Shown here: positions 50,821 to 59,704 of the stretch, piece after piece | Position numbering within the stretch: position 1 is the stretch's first letter | How the letters are laid out: each line of letters begins with the position of its first letter | From: Reyranellaceae bacterium | GTDB taxonomy: Bacteria; Pseudomonadota; Alphaproteobacteria; Reyranellales; Reyranellaceae | DNA: 64,000 nt | Assembly (NCBI GenBank): GCA_022844045.1 | Contig: JALHMM010000024.1 | Location: 1-64,000, forward strand | Direction of reading: 5' to 3' | Position numbers and translations under genes: made by a program | Notes under the pieces: generated by a model | Databases searched by the model: none | What the model was told of the DNA's origin: nothing | The model's input: only the letters and a program-made list of their open reading frames with translations

Positions 50821-51798
50821 CTATTCGAGCTTGACGTTGGCGGACTTCACGATCGCGCCCCACTTCTCGTGCTCCTCGCGCATGAAGGCGACGAGCTCGG
50901 CCGGCGTCAACGGACCGGTCACGGCGCCCTGGGCCTTGAACGCCTCGATGACCTCAGACGTGTTGAGCGTCGCGACCGCCGCGGCGTAGAGCTTGTCGCG
51001 CGCGGCCTGCGGGACGGCGGCGGCCGTGTAGAGCCCGTACCAGTTGTCCGACAGCACGCTGGGATAGCCCGCCTGCGCCGCCGTGGGCACGCCCGGCAGC
51101 AGCGGCGCCGGGACCTTGCTGGTCACCATCAGCGGCTTGATCTTGCCGCTGCTGATGTGCGGCAGGAAGACCGTGATGTCGAGAATGGCGTAGTGCACGC
51201 GACCGGCCAGCAGGTCGACCACGGCCGGCGCCGCGCCGCGATAGGGCACGTGCACGGTGTCGATACCGGCCTCCCGCTTGAACAGCTCGCCGGCGAGATG
51301 GGTGATGCCGCCCAGTCCGGCCGAACCGTAGTCCAGCTTGCCCGGTTCCGCCTTGGCCTTGGCGACCAGGCCCTTGACGTCGGTGACGCCGATATCGGCG
51401 TTGACCGCGAGCACCTCCTGCACGCGGTTCACCATGGTGATCGCGGCCAGGTCCTTGAACATGTCGAACGGCATGCGCGGACCCATCAGGTGCGGCATGA
51501 TGGTCGCGGCGCTGGAACTCGCCAGGCCGATGACATGGCCGTCGGGGATGGCTTTGGCGACGAAATCGACGCCGGTGACGCCGGCGGCGCCGCTCTTGTT
51601 CTCGACGATGACCTGCTGGCCCAGCCGCTCGGACATGCCCCTGGCCAGCAGCCGGCCGTAGACGTCCGCCGGCCCGCCGGCCGGGAAGGGCACTACCAGC
51701 GTGATCGTCCGCGTGGGGAAGGCCTGCGCCAGCGCCGGCGCGGGTAGGGCGGCCAAGCCGGCGACGCCGGCCAGCGCGGCACGCCTTGTGATCCTCAT
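50821..51798 (-). CDS. TctC/Bug-family tripartite tricarboxylate transporter receptor
   Basis: A 325-residue periplasmic receptor, third of its family in the window. The signal is [24 protein letters not shown], with an arginine pair. Mature blocks are [65 protein letters not shown] and [26 protein letters not shown] precedes the start. It is divergent from the methylmalonyl-CoA mutase gene. No TctAB is nearby, so it must rely on a complex encoded elsewhere. Confidence 0.92.
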   Translation of the reverse strand: MRITRRAALAGVAGLAALPAPALAQAFPTRTITLVVPFPAGGPADVYGRLLARGMSERLGQQVIVENKSGAAGVTGVDFVAKAIPDGHVIGLASSSAATIMPHLMGPRMPFDMFKDLAAITMVNRVQEVLAVNADIGVTDVKGLVAKAKAEPGKLDYGSAGLGGITHLAGELFKREAGIDTVHVPYRGAAPAVVDLLAGRVHYAILDITVFLPHISSGKIKPLMVTSKVPAPLLPGVPTAAQAGYPSVLSDNWYGLYTAAAVPQAARDKLYAAAVATLNTSEVIEAFKAQGAVTGPLTPAELVAFMREEHEKWGAIVKSANVKLE

Positions 51799-51945
51799 GG
51801 TGTCCTCCCGCCGCGATCGCCCGCGGCGCGACTGTGCCCGTTTTCGCCATACGGCGGAAGGTGTGGCGACCGGGCTTTGCCTGTACCGGGCGCATGCGCT
51901 AAGACCGCGCGTGGAGCGTGCCACAGCAGGACGCAGGGCAGGACG

Positions 51946-54102
51946 ATGGCCGACTTCCCGAAGAAGACCCTCGAAGATTGGACCAAGCTGGCGCAGCGCG
52001 AGCTGAAGGACCGTCCTTTGGCGTCGCTCGACTGGATCACCCCCGAGGGCATCAAGGTGAAGCCGCTGTACACGGCGGCCGACCTCGAGGGCCTCGAGAC
52101 GCTCGGCACCCTGCCGGGCATGCCGCCCTTCCTGCGCGGACCCAAGGCGACGATGTATGCCGGCCGTCCCTGGACGGTGCGCCAGTACGCCGGCTTCTCG
52201 ACGGCGGAGGAGAGCAACCGCTTCTATCGCGCCAATCTCGCCGCCGGTCAGCAGGGCGTCTCGGTGGCCTTCGATCTCGCCACCCATCGTGGTTACGACA
52301 GCGATCATCCGCGCGTCGTCGGCGATGTCGGCAAGGCCGGCGTGGCGATCGATTCCGTCGAGGACATGAAGATCCTGTTCGACGGCATCCCGCTCGACAA
52401 GATGAGCGTGTCGATGACCATGAACGGCGCGGTGCTTCCGGTGCTCGCCGGCTACATCGTCGCGGCTGAAGAGCAGGGCGTCAGCCAGGACAAGCTCTCG
52501 GGGACCATCCAGAACGACATCCTCAAGGAGTTCATGGTCCGCAACACGTATATCTATCCGCCCGGCCCCAGCATGCGGATCGTCGCCGACATCATCGAGT
52601 ACACGGCGCAGAACATGCCGAAGTTTAACTCGATCTCGATTTCCGGCTACCACATGCAGGAAGCCGGTGCGACGCAGGTGCAGGAGCTGGCCTTCACCCT
52701 GGCGGATGGTCTGGAGTATGTGCGCGCCGCGCTGGGCAAGGGTCTCGACATCGACGCCTTCGCGCCGCGGCTGAGCTTCTTCTGGGCGATCGGCATGAAC
52801 TTCTTCATGGAGATCGCCAAGATGCGCGCCGCCCGCTTCCTGTGGGCCGAGCTGATCGCGCCGTTCAATCCGAAGAAGACCGACAGCCTGGCGCTGCGCA
52901 CGCATTGCCAGACCTCCGGCGTGTCGCTGACCGAGCAGGATCCCTACAACAACGTCGTGCGCACGGCGATCGAGGCGCTGGCGGCGGTGCTGGGCGGCAC
53001 CCAGTCGCTGCACACCAACGCCTTCGACGAGGCGATCGCGCTGCCGTCGGTGACCTCGGCGCGCATCGCGCGCAACACCCAGCTGATCATCCAGCACGAG
53101 ACCGGCGTCACCAATGTGGTCGATCCGCTGGCCGGCAGCTACTACCTCGAGAGCCTGACCGCCAGCATGGTGGCCGAGGCGCGCAAGCTGATCGCCGAGG
53201 TCGAGGCGATGGGCGGCATGACCAAGGCGGTCGAGGCCGGCATGCCCAAGCTGCGCATCGAGGAGGCCGCGGCGCGGCGCCAGGCGCGCGTCGATCGCGG
53301 CGACGAGGTGATCGTCGGCGTCAACAAATACAAGCTGAAGCAGGAAGACCCGGTCGACATTCTCGATGTCGACAACGCCGCCGTGCGCGAGGCGCAGGTG
53401 ACGCGGCTCAACACGATCCGGTCGAAGCGCGACGCGGCGAAGGTCAAGGCGTCGCTCGACGCGCTGACAGCCGCCGCCGCCGACGGCTCGGGCAATCTGC
53501 TGGCGCTGGCCATCGAGGCGACGCGCGCGCGCGCCACGGTGGGCGAGATCTCCGACGCGATGGAGAAGGTCTTCACCCGGCACAACGCGGTGATCCGCTC
53601 GATCGCCGGTGTCTACAACCAGGGCTGGGAAGGCGACGAGGGCTACCAGCGCATCCAGCGCGAGATCGCCGCCTTCGCCGAGGCCGAGGGCCGCCGTCCC
53701 CGCATGATGGTCTGCAAGATGGGCCAGGACGGCCACGACCGCGGCGCCAAGGTGATCGCCACCGCCTTCGCCGATCTGGGCTTCGACGTCGATATCGGGC
53801 CGCTGTTCCAGACGCCCGAGGAAGCCGCGCGCCAGGCGATCGAGAACGACGTGCACGTCGTCGGCGTGTCCTCGCAGGCGGCCGGCCACAAGACGCTGGT
53901 GCCTGAACTGATCAAGCACATCCGCGCACAGGGCGGCGAGGACATCCTCGTGGTCTGCGGTGGCGTGATCCCGGCGCAGGACTACGACTTCCTGCGCGCG
54001 GCCGGCGTCTCCGGCATCTACGGCCCCGGCACCAACATCCCGAAGGCCGCGCACGAGATCCTCGAACTGATCCGCAAGCCCGGCCGCATCGCCGCCGAGT
54101 AG
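51946..54102 (+). CDS. scpA: Methylmalonyl-CoA mutase
   Basis: A 718-residue B12-dependent mutase interconverting methylmalonyl-CoA and succinyl-CoA. The TIM barrel covers about residues 40-400 ([44 protein letters not shown] region, [18 protein letters not shown]-like [23 protein letters not shown]). The C-terminal cobalamin domain has [11 protein letters not shown], with Asp595, His597 and Gly600 as the DxHxxG cobalt-binding motif, and [10 protein letters not shown]. It matches the large active subunit; no small-subunit gene is adjacent. The chaperone MeaB is encoded 5.6 kb downstream on the same strand. I saw no convincing cobalamin riboswitch in the upstream gap. Confidence 0.95.
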   Translation: MADFPKKTLEDWTKLAQRELKDRPLASLDWITPEGIKVKPLYTAADLEGLETLGTLPGMPPFLRGPKATMYAGRPWTVRQYAGFSTAEESNRFYRANLAAGQQGVSVAFDLATHRGYDSDHPRVVGDVGKAGVAIDSVEDMKILFDGIPLDKMSVSMTMNGAVLPVLAGYIVAAEEQGVSQDKLSGTIQNDILKEFMVRNTYIYPPGPSMRIVADIIEYTAQNMPKFNSISISGYHMQEAGATQVQELAFTLADGLEYVRAALGKGLDIDAFAPRLSFFWAIGMNFFMEIAKMRAARFLWAELIAPFNPKKTDSLALRTHCQTSGVSLTEQDPYNNVVRTAIEALAAVLGGTQSLHTNAFDEAIALPSVTSARIARNTQLIIQHETGVTNVVDPLAGSYYLESLTASMVAEARKLIAEVEAMGGMTKAVEAGMPKLRIEEAAARRQARVDRGDEVIVGVNKYKLKQEDPVDILDVDNAAVREAQVTRLNTIRSKRDAAKVKASLDALTAAAADGSGNLLALAIEATRARATVGEISDAMEKVFTRHNAVIRSIAGVYNQGWEGDEGYQRIQREIAAFAEAEGRRPRMMVCKMGQDGHDRGAKVIATAFADLGFDVDIGPLFQTPEEAARQAIENDVHVVGVSSQAAGHKTLVPELIKHIRAQGGEDILVVCGGVIPAQDYDFLRAAGVSGIYGPGTNIPKAAHEILELIRKPGRIAAE

Positions 54103-54105
54103 ATT

Positions 54106-54127
54106 CCTTTCCCCCTCCGTGGGAAGG
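54106..54127. repeat. Decayed end-hairpin of the palindromic repeat family
   Basis: CCTTTCCCCCTCCGTGGGAAGG resembles a terminal hairpin of the full repeats. Some of the inner sequence survives in the following bases (GGCTTCGACATCCCC at 54164-54178). It lies in the gap between the mutase gene and the convergent phage-like gene and runs into the latter's 3' end. Confidence 0.5.
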
Positions 54128-54146
54128 TAAGAAATCTGTCGATGCC

Positions 54147-54815
54147 TCAGTGACTGATGCGTTCGGCTTCGACATCCCCTGTGCCTCTACGGGCGAGGGA
54201 ATGGGTCGCGAGATAGTCCGACACCGCCTGCAATCCCGCCAGCGGCTGTCCGGCGGCGGCGGCCTGGCAAACCGCGTCGATCGCCGGCAGCACGTCACGC
54301 TGCAGCTCGTGGCCTTCGACCAACCAGCGCGCCATCCAGCGTTCGATGTCGGCTGGCGGTCTGCCCGGCCAGGACTTGTGCAATCGATGCCGGATCGCCT
54401 TGCGCCAGCGCGATGACACCCTGACGCCATCGGCGCCGGTCGCGGAGGATGCGACGGGCGGGGGCTCTGCCGGCACGGGCTTGGCGGGATCCGCCGGATA
54501 TCGATGCCGCGCCCGGCGGCTGACCCGCTGGACCTGCTCCCAATGGACCACCGACAGATAGTCCTGGCCCTCGACCGTGAAGATGCGCACCAGCCCGCGT
54601 GCCACCAGTTCGTCGATCAGGGCGCGCACCGCGTTCTCATCGATCGCGTCGCCGGGAAATATCTGCAGGCGGATGGTGCGTGGCCGCAGGGGCTGCACGC
54701 CGTGATCGTCGGCGAAGTTCCAGAGGCCAAGGAACAACAGGCGTGCCGTCATCGAGCAGTCGATGACGGCCTCCCAGGTCCAGAAGTCTGATGGCAGAGT
54801 GCGGTCGCGGGCCAT
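54147..54815 (-). CDS. Phage-replication-like winged-helix protein
   Basis: A 222-residue protein beginning MARDRTLPSDFWTWEAVIDCS. The first 100 residues (LLFLGLWNFADDHGVQPLRPRTIRLQIFP, AVRALIDELVARGLVRIF, DYLSVVHWEQVQRVSRRARHRYP) match the pattern of small winged-helix proteins from prophage replication modules, which act before a DnaC-like loader. The rest is proline-rich, then helical. No phage structural or integrase gene is nearby, so it is a stranded phage remnant or a co-opted gene. The 3' end overlaps remains of the palindromic repeat. Confidence 0.65.
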   Translation of the reverse strand: MARDRTLPSDFWTWEAVIDCSMTARLLFLGLWNFADDHGVQPLRPRTIRLQIFPGDAIDENAVRALIDELVARGLVRIFTVEGQDYLSVVHWEQVQRVSRRARHRYPADPAKPVPAEPPPVASSATGADGVRVSSRWRKAIRHRLHKSWPGRPPADIERWMARWLVEGHELQRDVLPAIDAVCQAAAAGQPLAGLQAVSDYLATHSLARRGTGDVEAERISH

Positions 54816-54868
54816 GGGTCGGTCTCCGATTGAAAAGATGGGATCGGTGTACCGACTATTTTCGCCAT

Positions 54869-54903
54869 CTCCAATTTCCGCAGCTACGGGCGGCAAATTG
54901 GAG
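54869..54903. repeat. Inverted repeat upstream of the phage-like gene
   Basis: Arms CTCCAATTT (54869-54877) and AAATTGGAG (54895-54903) are perfect complements, extended by CCG/CGG. It lies about 54 bases upstream of the minus-strand start at 54815 and is AT-richer than its surroundings. It could be an operator or a hairpin. The remainder of the 54816-55181 gap holds only the repeat at 54972-55125. Confidence 0.5.
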
Positions 54904-54971
54904 CATCCGTTGCTTGTGGCTCAGCGCTTTTGCCTGCCGCTACGGCGGAGATGTCGCGTATGGACTTCTTC

Positions 54972-55125
54972 CCTTCTCCCTGCGAAGGCGGGGAGAAGGT
55001 GCCCGAAGGGCGGATGAAGGGCTTCGCGGAGGCTCGACGACGGCGATGGTGGTTGTAGCGCGAGCAAGCCCCTCATCCGCCTCGCTGGCGCTCGGCACCT
55101 TCTCCCCGCCTTCGCGGGGAGAAGG
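54972..55125. repeat. Palindromic intergenic repeat, long form (154 bp)
   Basis: Terminal hairpins lie at 54972-54999 and 55098-55125 (CCTTCTCCCTGCGAAGGCGGGGAGAAGG type). The inner half has GGCGGATGAAGGGCTT answered by AAGCCCCTCATCCGCC. It is closest to the copy at 12901-13055, including the CTCATCCGCC block. Confidence 0.88.
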
Positions 55126-55181
55126 GGAGAAAGCAATATGCGACCGCCTTCCACCTTCGGATCAAGCCAGCCACATGCGGG

Positions 55182-56066
55182 TCAGCGACTCATCGCCTGG
55201 CGATCCTCGGGACGGAACTCGCGGATCTCGCGCTTCTTGAGGCGGCCGACCAGCGTGCCCCAGCCGGTCGATAGCGTCACTCGCACCGGGAACTCGACGC
55301 CGCTGTCGTCGAGCTTGCCCAGCCAGACGCGGATCGGCTCGTCGTCGGTCGCCTGGTCCTTGGGGTTGCCGTCGCCGTAGCCGGCGATCTTCTTCATGCG
55401 CATCTCACAGGTATTGGTCTCGCCCGAGAATAGCGTGGTGAAGCCCGGCGGCAGCACCTGCTGCGTCGCTGGCCCGGCGACCAGATCGAAGCGGCGCTTG
55501 CTGTCGAACATCTTGATGGTGCGATTGCACGGACCGCCCGGGCTGAAGGCGGCGATCATCAGGGCCGTGGCCGGGTCGACCGCGCCCTTCTTTTGCGCCG
55601 GGGTGGGCTTGAAGCTCTCGGGCTGGTCGAGATTGGTGTGGGTCTCGTCCAGGGAGCCGTCGGGCAGATAGCGTACAGTCCAGGTCCGCTTGAAGTCCCG
55701 GCCGACGGCGATGCCGGTATAGGCGGTTCCCGGCGTCACGCCGGCGGGCCCAAGTGTGCCGATCGCCTGGTTGCGCGAGCCGAACGCCGCGGTCAGCGCA
55801 CGCAGCACGCCCTCGTTCTGCACGCTCATATCGAACTGGTAGCGCGTACCGTCGATGCGCGTGATGGTGTCGACCGTCAGGGTCCGCAGGCCGATGATAT
55901 GGACCTCGTACTCCAGCACGATGACCCGGCTCTGTGGTGGTGCGGTATTGGTGCGCGGCGCCTGTGCCTGTGCCGCCGTGCCGGTCAAGGTGGCCGCCAA
56001 ACACAGGGCGGCCAGTACCCGGCCGGCCTTGCCCCGACCTCGGGTCGTTCTCATATCCGTGATCAT
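55182..56066 (-). CDS. DUF3108-domain periplasmic protein
   Basis: A 294-residue exported protein. After an arginine-rich start the signal reads GRVLAALCLAATLTGTAAQAQA. The mature part fits the DUF3108 pattern: VIVLEYEVHIIGLRTLTVDTITRIDGTRYQFDMSV, then GTAYTGIAVGRDFKRTWTVRYL, and a late CEMRMKKIAGYG with IRVWLGKLDDSGVEFPVRVTLSTGWGTLVGRL. Two cysteines (PCNRT, TCEMR) may pair. It is beta-rich and probably periplasmic or outer-membrane-associated. Function unknown. ATG 56066 has GGAGCAG ahead; 56054 is an alternative. Confidence 0.8.
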   Translation of the reverse strand: MITDMRTTRGRGKAGRVLAALCLAATLTGTAAQAQAPRTNTAPPQSRVIVLEYEVHIIGLRTLTVDTITRIDGTRYQFDMSVQNEGVLRALTAAFGSRNQAIGTLGPAGVTPGTAYTGIAVGRDFKRTWTVRYLPDGSLDETHTNLDQPESFKPTPAQKKGAVDPATALMIAAFSPGGPCNRTIKMFDSKRRFDLVAGPATQQVLPPGFTTLFSGETNTCEMRMKKIAGYGDGNPKDQATDDEPIRVWLGKLDDSGVEFPVRVTLSTGWGTLVGRLKKREIREFRPEDRQAMSR

Positions 56067-56179
56067 CAGGCTGCTCCAGGCGCTCCCTGCAAGACTTTCG
56101 CTGCGATTCGCGGTATGGGGGCCGCCGCGCGGCATATCGCGTCCCCTCCGCGTCGTCCAGCACCGGTATTTGTCACCAT

Positions 56180-58045
56180 ATGTCGCCGCCCGATTCGCCG
56201 TTACCCAACATCAAGGCCGCCAACGCCTGGCGGGTCGTGCGAATCCTCCTGCCCCATCTGTGGCCGCGCAATGCGGTGGAATTGCGGCTGAGGGTCGTCG
56301 CCGCCGGCGTCCTGCTGGTCCTGGCCAAGCTGGTCAACGTCAACGTCCCGCTGCTCTACAAATACGCCGTCGATGCGCTGTCGGATCAGCGCGCCCAGGT
56401 CGTCGCGGTGCCCATTCTGCTGCTGGTGGCCTATGGCGTCTCGCGGGTCGCGGCGCAGGCCTTCGGCGAGATGCGCGACGCGATCTTCGCCAATGTCGCG
56501 CAGCGCGCCGTGCGCTCGCTGGCGCTATCGACCTTCGAGCACATGCACAAGCTCGCGCTGCGCTTCCACCTGGAGCGCCGCACCGGCGGCCTGTCGCGCG
56601 TCATCGAGCGCGGCACGCAGTCGATGGACTTCCTGATCAACTTCATGACCTTCAACATCATCCCGACGATCCTGGAGATCCTCCTGGTCGCCGGGATCCT
56701 ATGGTACCTGTACGATTGGCGCTTCGCCGCGGTCACCATGGCGGCGATCGCCGGCTACATCGTCTTCACCATCAAGCTCTCGGAATGGCGCACCTCGCTG
56801 GTGCGGCGCATGAACGAAAGCGATACCGAGGCCAACGCCAAGGCGATCGACAGCCTGCTGAACTACGAGACGGTGAAGTACTTCGGCAACGAGAAGCACG
56901 AGGCCGCACGCTTCGACGTGGCGCGCAAGGCCTACGAGAAAGCCGCCGTGAAGAGCCGCGTCTCGCTATCGCTGCTCAATGTCGGCCAGGGCTTCATCAT
57001 CTCGGTCGGCCTTGTGGTCGTCATGGCGATGGCCGGTCAGGAGGTGGTCAAGGGCACGATGACCATCGGCGACTTCGTCGCGGTCAACGCCTTCCTGATC
57101 CAGCTCTACCAGCCGCTCAACTTCCTGGGCTTCGTCTACCGCGAGATCCGCACCGGCCTGGTCAACATAGAGAAGATGTTCGGCCTGCTCGAGGCCGATG
57201 TCGAAGTCGCCGACAAGCCCGGCGCGCCCAGTCTCGCGCCCGGCCCCGGCGCTGTGCGCTTCGATCACATCGACTTCCACTACGAGGCCAACCGGCGGAT
57301 CCTGCACGACGTCAGCATCGCGGTGCCGGCCGGCCATACCGTGGCGATCGTCGGCCCTTCTGGCGCCGGCAAGTCGACGATTTCGCGCATCCTCTACCGC
57401 TTCTACGATGTCGCCGGCGGCAGCGTGCGCATCGACGGCCAGGATATCCGCGACGTCACCCAGACCAGCCTGCGCGCCGCGATCGGCATCGTCCCGCAGG
57501 ACACGGTGCTGTTCAACGACACCATCTACTACAATATCTGCTACGGCCGCCCCGAAGCGACGCGCGAGGAGATCGAGGCCGCGGCCAGGCTGGCGCGCAT
57601 CCACGACTTCATCGCCGGCCTGCCCGAGGGCTACGACACCATGGTCGGCGAGCGCGGCCTGAAGCTGTCGGGCGGCGAGAAGCAGCGCGTCGCCATCGCC
57701 CGCACCATCCTCAAGGATCCGCGCATCCTGCTGTTCGACGAGGCGACCAGCGCGCTCGACACGCGCACCGAGCAGGAGATCGCCCAGTCTTTGCGCGAGG
57801 TCTCCCGTGGGCGCACGACCATCGTCATCGCCCACCGCCTGTCGACCGTGGTCGACGCCGACGAGATCGTCGTGCTGGTCGAGGGCCGGATCGCCGAACG
57901 CGGCACGCACGCTGCGCTGATGGTGAAGAACGGCGTCTACGCCGACATGTGGCGCCGCCAGGCCGAGGCCGCCGAGGAAGCGACCGCCGCGCTGCCCGAA
58001 GCGCCATCGCTGCGCTCCGAAGGCCGTCTGCGCGCGGGCGACTGA
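56180..58045 (+). CDS. Atm1/HMT-type ABC exporter (fused permease and ATPase)
   Basis: A 621-residue half-transporter. Six membrane helices in about residues 30-320 include the Atm1-class pieces FNIIPTILEILLVAGILWYLYDWRFA and NESDTEANAKAIDSLLNYETVKYFGNEKHE. The ATPase has Walker A GPSGAGKST, signature LSGGEKQRVAIART, Walker B ILLFDEATSALD and the His switch IAHRLST. The family exports glutathione-linked compounds or persulfides used for Fe-S protein assembly and heavy-metal tolerance. It functions as a homodimer. It stands ahead of the small MNT gene. Confidence 0.93.
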   Translation: MSPPDSPLPNIKAANAWRVVRILLPHLWPRNAVELRLRVVAAGVLLVLAKLVNVNVPLLYKYAVDALSDQRAQVVAVPILLLVAYGVSRVAAQAFGEMRDAIFANVAQRAVRSLALSTFEHMHKLALRFHLERRTGGLSRVIERGTQSMDFLINFMTFNIIPTILEILLVAGILWYLYDWRFAAVTMAAIAGYIVFTIKLSEWRTSLVRRMNESDTEANAKAIDSLLNYETVKYFGNEKHEAARFDVARKAYEKAAVKSRVSLSLLNVGQGFIISVGLVVVMAMAGQEVVKGTMTIGDFVAVNAFLIQLYQPLNFLGFVYREIRTGLVNIEKMFGLLEADVEVADKPGAPSLAPGPGAVRFDHIDFHYEANRRILHDVSIAVPAGHTVAIVGPSGAGKSTISRILYRFYDVAGGSVRIDGQDIRDVTQTSLRAAIGIVPQDTVLFNDTIYYNICYGRPEATREEIEAAARLARIHDFIAGLPEGYDTMVGERGLKLSGGEKQRVAIARTILKDPRILLFDEATSALDTRTEQEIAQSLREVSRGRTTIVIAHRLSTVVDADEIVVLVEGRIAERGTHAALMVKNGVYADMWRRQAEAAEEATAALPEAPSLRSEGRLRAGD

Positions 58046-58059
58046 CGGCCGGTGATACG

Positions 58060-58356
58060 ATGAAACTTGATGAGGCTATCACTCGCCTTAAGGCCGCCGA
58101 GCCCGTGCTGCGGGCGCGCGGCGTAAGGCGTCTTGCGTTGTTCGGATCGATCGCCCGAGGCGACTCTCGCGCCGACAGCGATGTCGACGTGCTGATCGAT
58201 GTCGATGCGTCGTCCAAGTTCTCGCTGCTGGATCGCGCCGGCGTCGTCAACGCCTTGACCGATTCGCTGGGCTGCGCTGTCGACGTTGTTCGCCGCGACC
58301 TGCTGCCGGCCACGTCGCTGGGCCGTATTCTGCCGGATAGCGTGGACGTCTTCTGA
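58060..58356 (+). CDS. MNT-type nucleotidyltransferase, antitoxin-like (MntA family)
   Basis: A 98-residue minimal nucleotidyltransferase. The active-site motif is LFGSIARGDSRADSDVDVLID, with the GS...DxD set intact. In MntA/HepT (type VII) toxin-antitoxin pairs such a protein adds AMP to the HepT toxin to silence it. The gene's stop overlaps the start of a short open frame matching the first residues of HepT, but that frame ends after 22 codons. This antitoxin has apparently lost its toxin. Confidence 0.88.
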   Translation: MKLDEAITRLKAAEPVLRARGVRRLALFGSIARGDSRADSDVDVLIDVDASSKFSLLDRAGVVNALTDSLGCAVDVVRRDLLPATSLGRILPDSVDVF

Positions 58357-58424
58357 TGCCGAAGCGGGATTCGCGCGAACCGTTGCGCGATATCCTTCGA
58401 CCCTGCGAGCTCGTGGCCGGCTGA
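58356..58424 (+). pseudogene. Truncated HepT-toxin remnant
   Basis: A 22-codon frame starts on the MNT stop (TGATG). It reads MPKRDSREPLRDIL and then loses similarity before a TGA. The opening resembles the HepT start (MSKRDxxLxLEDIL). The HEPN RNase motif (Rx4-6H) that makes HepT toxic is absent, and only 76 bases remain before the next gene, so most of the gene has been deleted. Confidence 0.6.
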
Positions 58425-58500
58425 GCCCGTGCGCCGCTTGCGCAGTCGCGGCGGGACCAGCTAGACACCGCCCTCCCGCGTTCAGGATTGGTCTCTCGCG

Positions 58501-59673
58501 ATGGCTTCGGCCGCACCTCCGTCACTGGCCGGCGCTTCGGCGCTGTGGCCTGTCTACGTCGCCATCTTCGGCGCCGGCGTCATGATGGGCACGTCGATTC
58601 CCATCGTGCCGCTGGCGCTGGAGGATCGCGGCGTCGATAAGTTGACCATCGGCTTGAGCGGCGCGCTGTGGTCGGTCGGCTTGCTGGTGTTCGGCGCCTA
58701 TATCCCGCGCTGGGCCGAGCGCGTCGGCGCGGTGCGGCTGATCTGGATCGCGCTGATCGGCTCGGCGGTGATCCAGCTGGTGCAGGCCTTCACCCTCGAT
58801 CTGCCGATCTGGACGTTGCTGATCCTGTGGTCGGCGCTGCGCTTCGTGCAGGGCGCGGCGGTCGGCATTCCCTGGCTGGTCACCGAGATCTGGATCAACC
58901 TCGTCGTCGAGGAGCGCCATCGTGCGCGGGCGCTGGCGATCTACGCGACCTTGATCGCTGGCGGTCTGGCGGTCGGGCCGTTGGTGCTGCAGGTCGTTGA
59001 CGTCAAGGGTCCGGCGCCGTTCATCGCCTGCGCCGTGCTGACGCTCGCCGTCGGTCTGCCGCTGCTGGCCGCGCGCGGCGCGCCGCGGATCGAGCCGGAA
59101 GCCGGCGGCCGGTTGATGGACACGGTGTGGATCGCGCCGGTGGCGATGCTGGCGGCGCTGGCCGCCGGCACGGGCGAGACGGTGGTCTTCACCTTTCTGC
59201 CGATCTACGGCGTCGAGGTCGGCGTCAACGCCCAGGAAGCGACCCTGTGGCAGACCGCCTTCGTCATCGGCAACCTTGCGCTGCAACTGCCGATCGGCTG
59301 GGTCGCCGACCGTCTGCCGCGCCTGGGCGTGCTGCTGGCCTGCGTGCTGGCCAGCGCGCTGGCGGCCGCCATTCTGCCCTTCGTCGGCGCCTCGCCCTGG
59401 ACGATGTGGCCTCTGCTGGTGATCTGGGGCGGCATCGCTTTCGGCATCTACACCGTGGGCCTCACCATCCTGGGCCAGCGCTTCGCCGCCGGCGACATGG
59501 CGCGCGCCAATGCCGCTTTCGTGATGATTTACACCGTGGGCAGCTTGGTCGGCCCGCCGATCAGTGGCGCGGCGATGGACGTCTTCGGTGGCCGCGGCCT
59601 GGGCTGGTCGCTGGCGGGGGCGTATGCACTTTGCGCACTGGCCATCGTGGTCATGGCCCGGCGCCGTGGCTGA
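58501..59673 (+). CDS. Major facilitator superfamily transporter
   Basis: A 390-residue membrane protein with about twelve hydrophobic segments. VYVAIFGAGVMMGTSIPIVPLALEDRGVDKLTIGLSGALWSVG opens the chain, and a central loop near ARGAPRIEPEAGGRLMD separates the two halves. It resembles bacterial sugar/drug efflux MFS proteins; the substrate is unknown. It precedes meaB by 31 bases on the same strand. Confidence 0.9.
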   Translation: MASAAPPSLAGASALWPVYVAIFGAGVMMGTSIPIVPLALEDRGVDKLTIGLSGALWSVGLLVFGAYIPRWAERVGAVRLIWIALIGSAVIQLVQAFTLDLPIWTLLILWSALRFVQGAAVGIPWLVTEIWINLVVEERHRARALAIYATLIAGGLAVGPLVLQVVDVKGPAPFIACAVLTLAVGLPLLAARGAPRIEPEAGGRLMDTVWIAPVAMLAALAAGTGETVVFTFLPIYGVEVGVNAQEATLWQTAFVIGNLALQLPIGWVADRLPRLGVLLACVLASALAAAILPFVGASPWTMWPLLVIWGGIAFGIYTVGLTILGQRFAAGDMARANAAFVMIYTVGSLVGPPISGAAMDVFGGRGLGWSLAGAYALCALAIVVMARRRG

Positions 59674-59704
59674 CATTTCGGGCGCCATCGGCTAGACCGC
59701 AGCG

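Noticed and set aside
51799-51945. Cobalamin riboswitch ahead of the mutase gene
   Set aside because: GCCACAG at 51919-51925 faintly recalls a B12 box, but the surrounding conserved elements are absent.
51799-54054. Very long open frame antisense to methylmalonyl-CoA mutase, continuous with the TctC gene
   Set aside because: It mirrors the codon positions of scpA in high-GC DNA, is rich in Arg, His and Asp with no domain, and only its last 325 codons (the TctC gene) look real.
8359-55125. CRISPR array as an explanation of the recurring repeats
   Set aside because: The copies are many kilobases apart, palindromic and not separated by uniform spacers; no cas genes are present.
54147-55181. 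A prophage or integrated element
   Set aside because: Only one phage-like gene; no integrase, capsid, lysis or attachment-site repeats, and base composition is like the surroundings.
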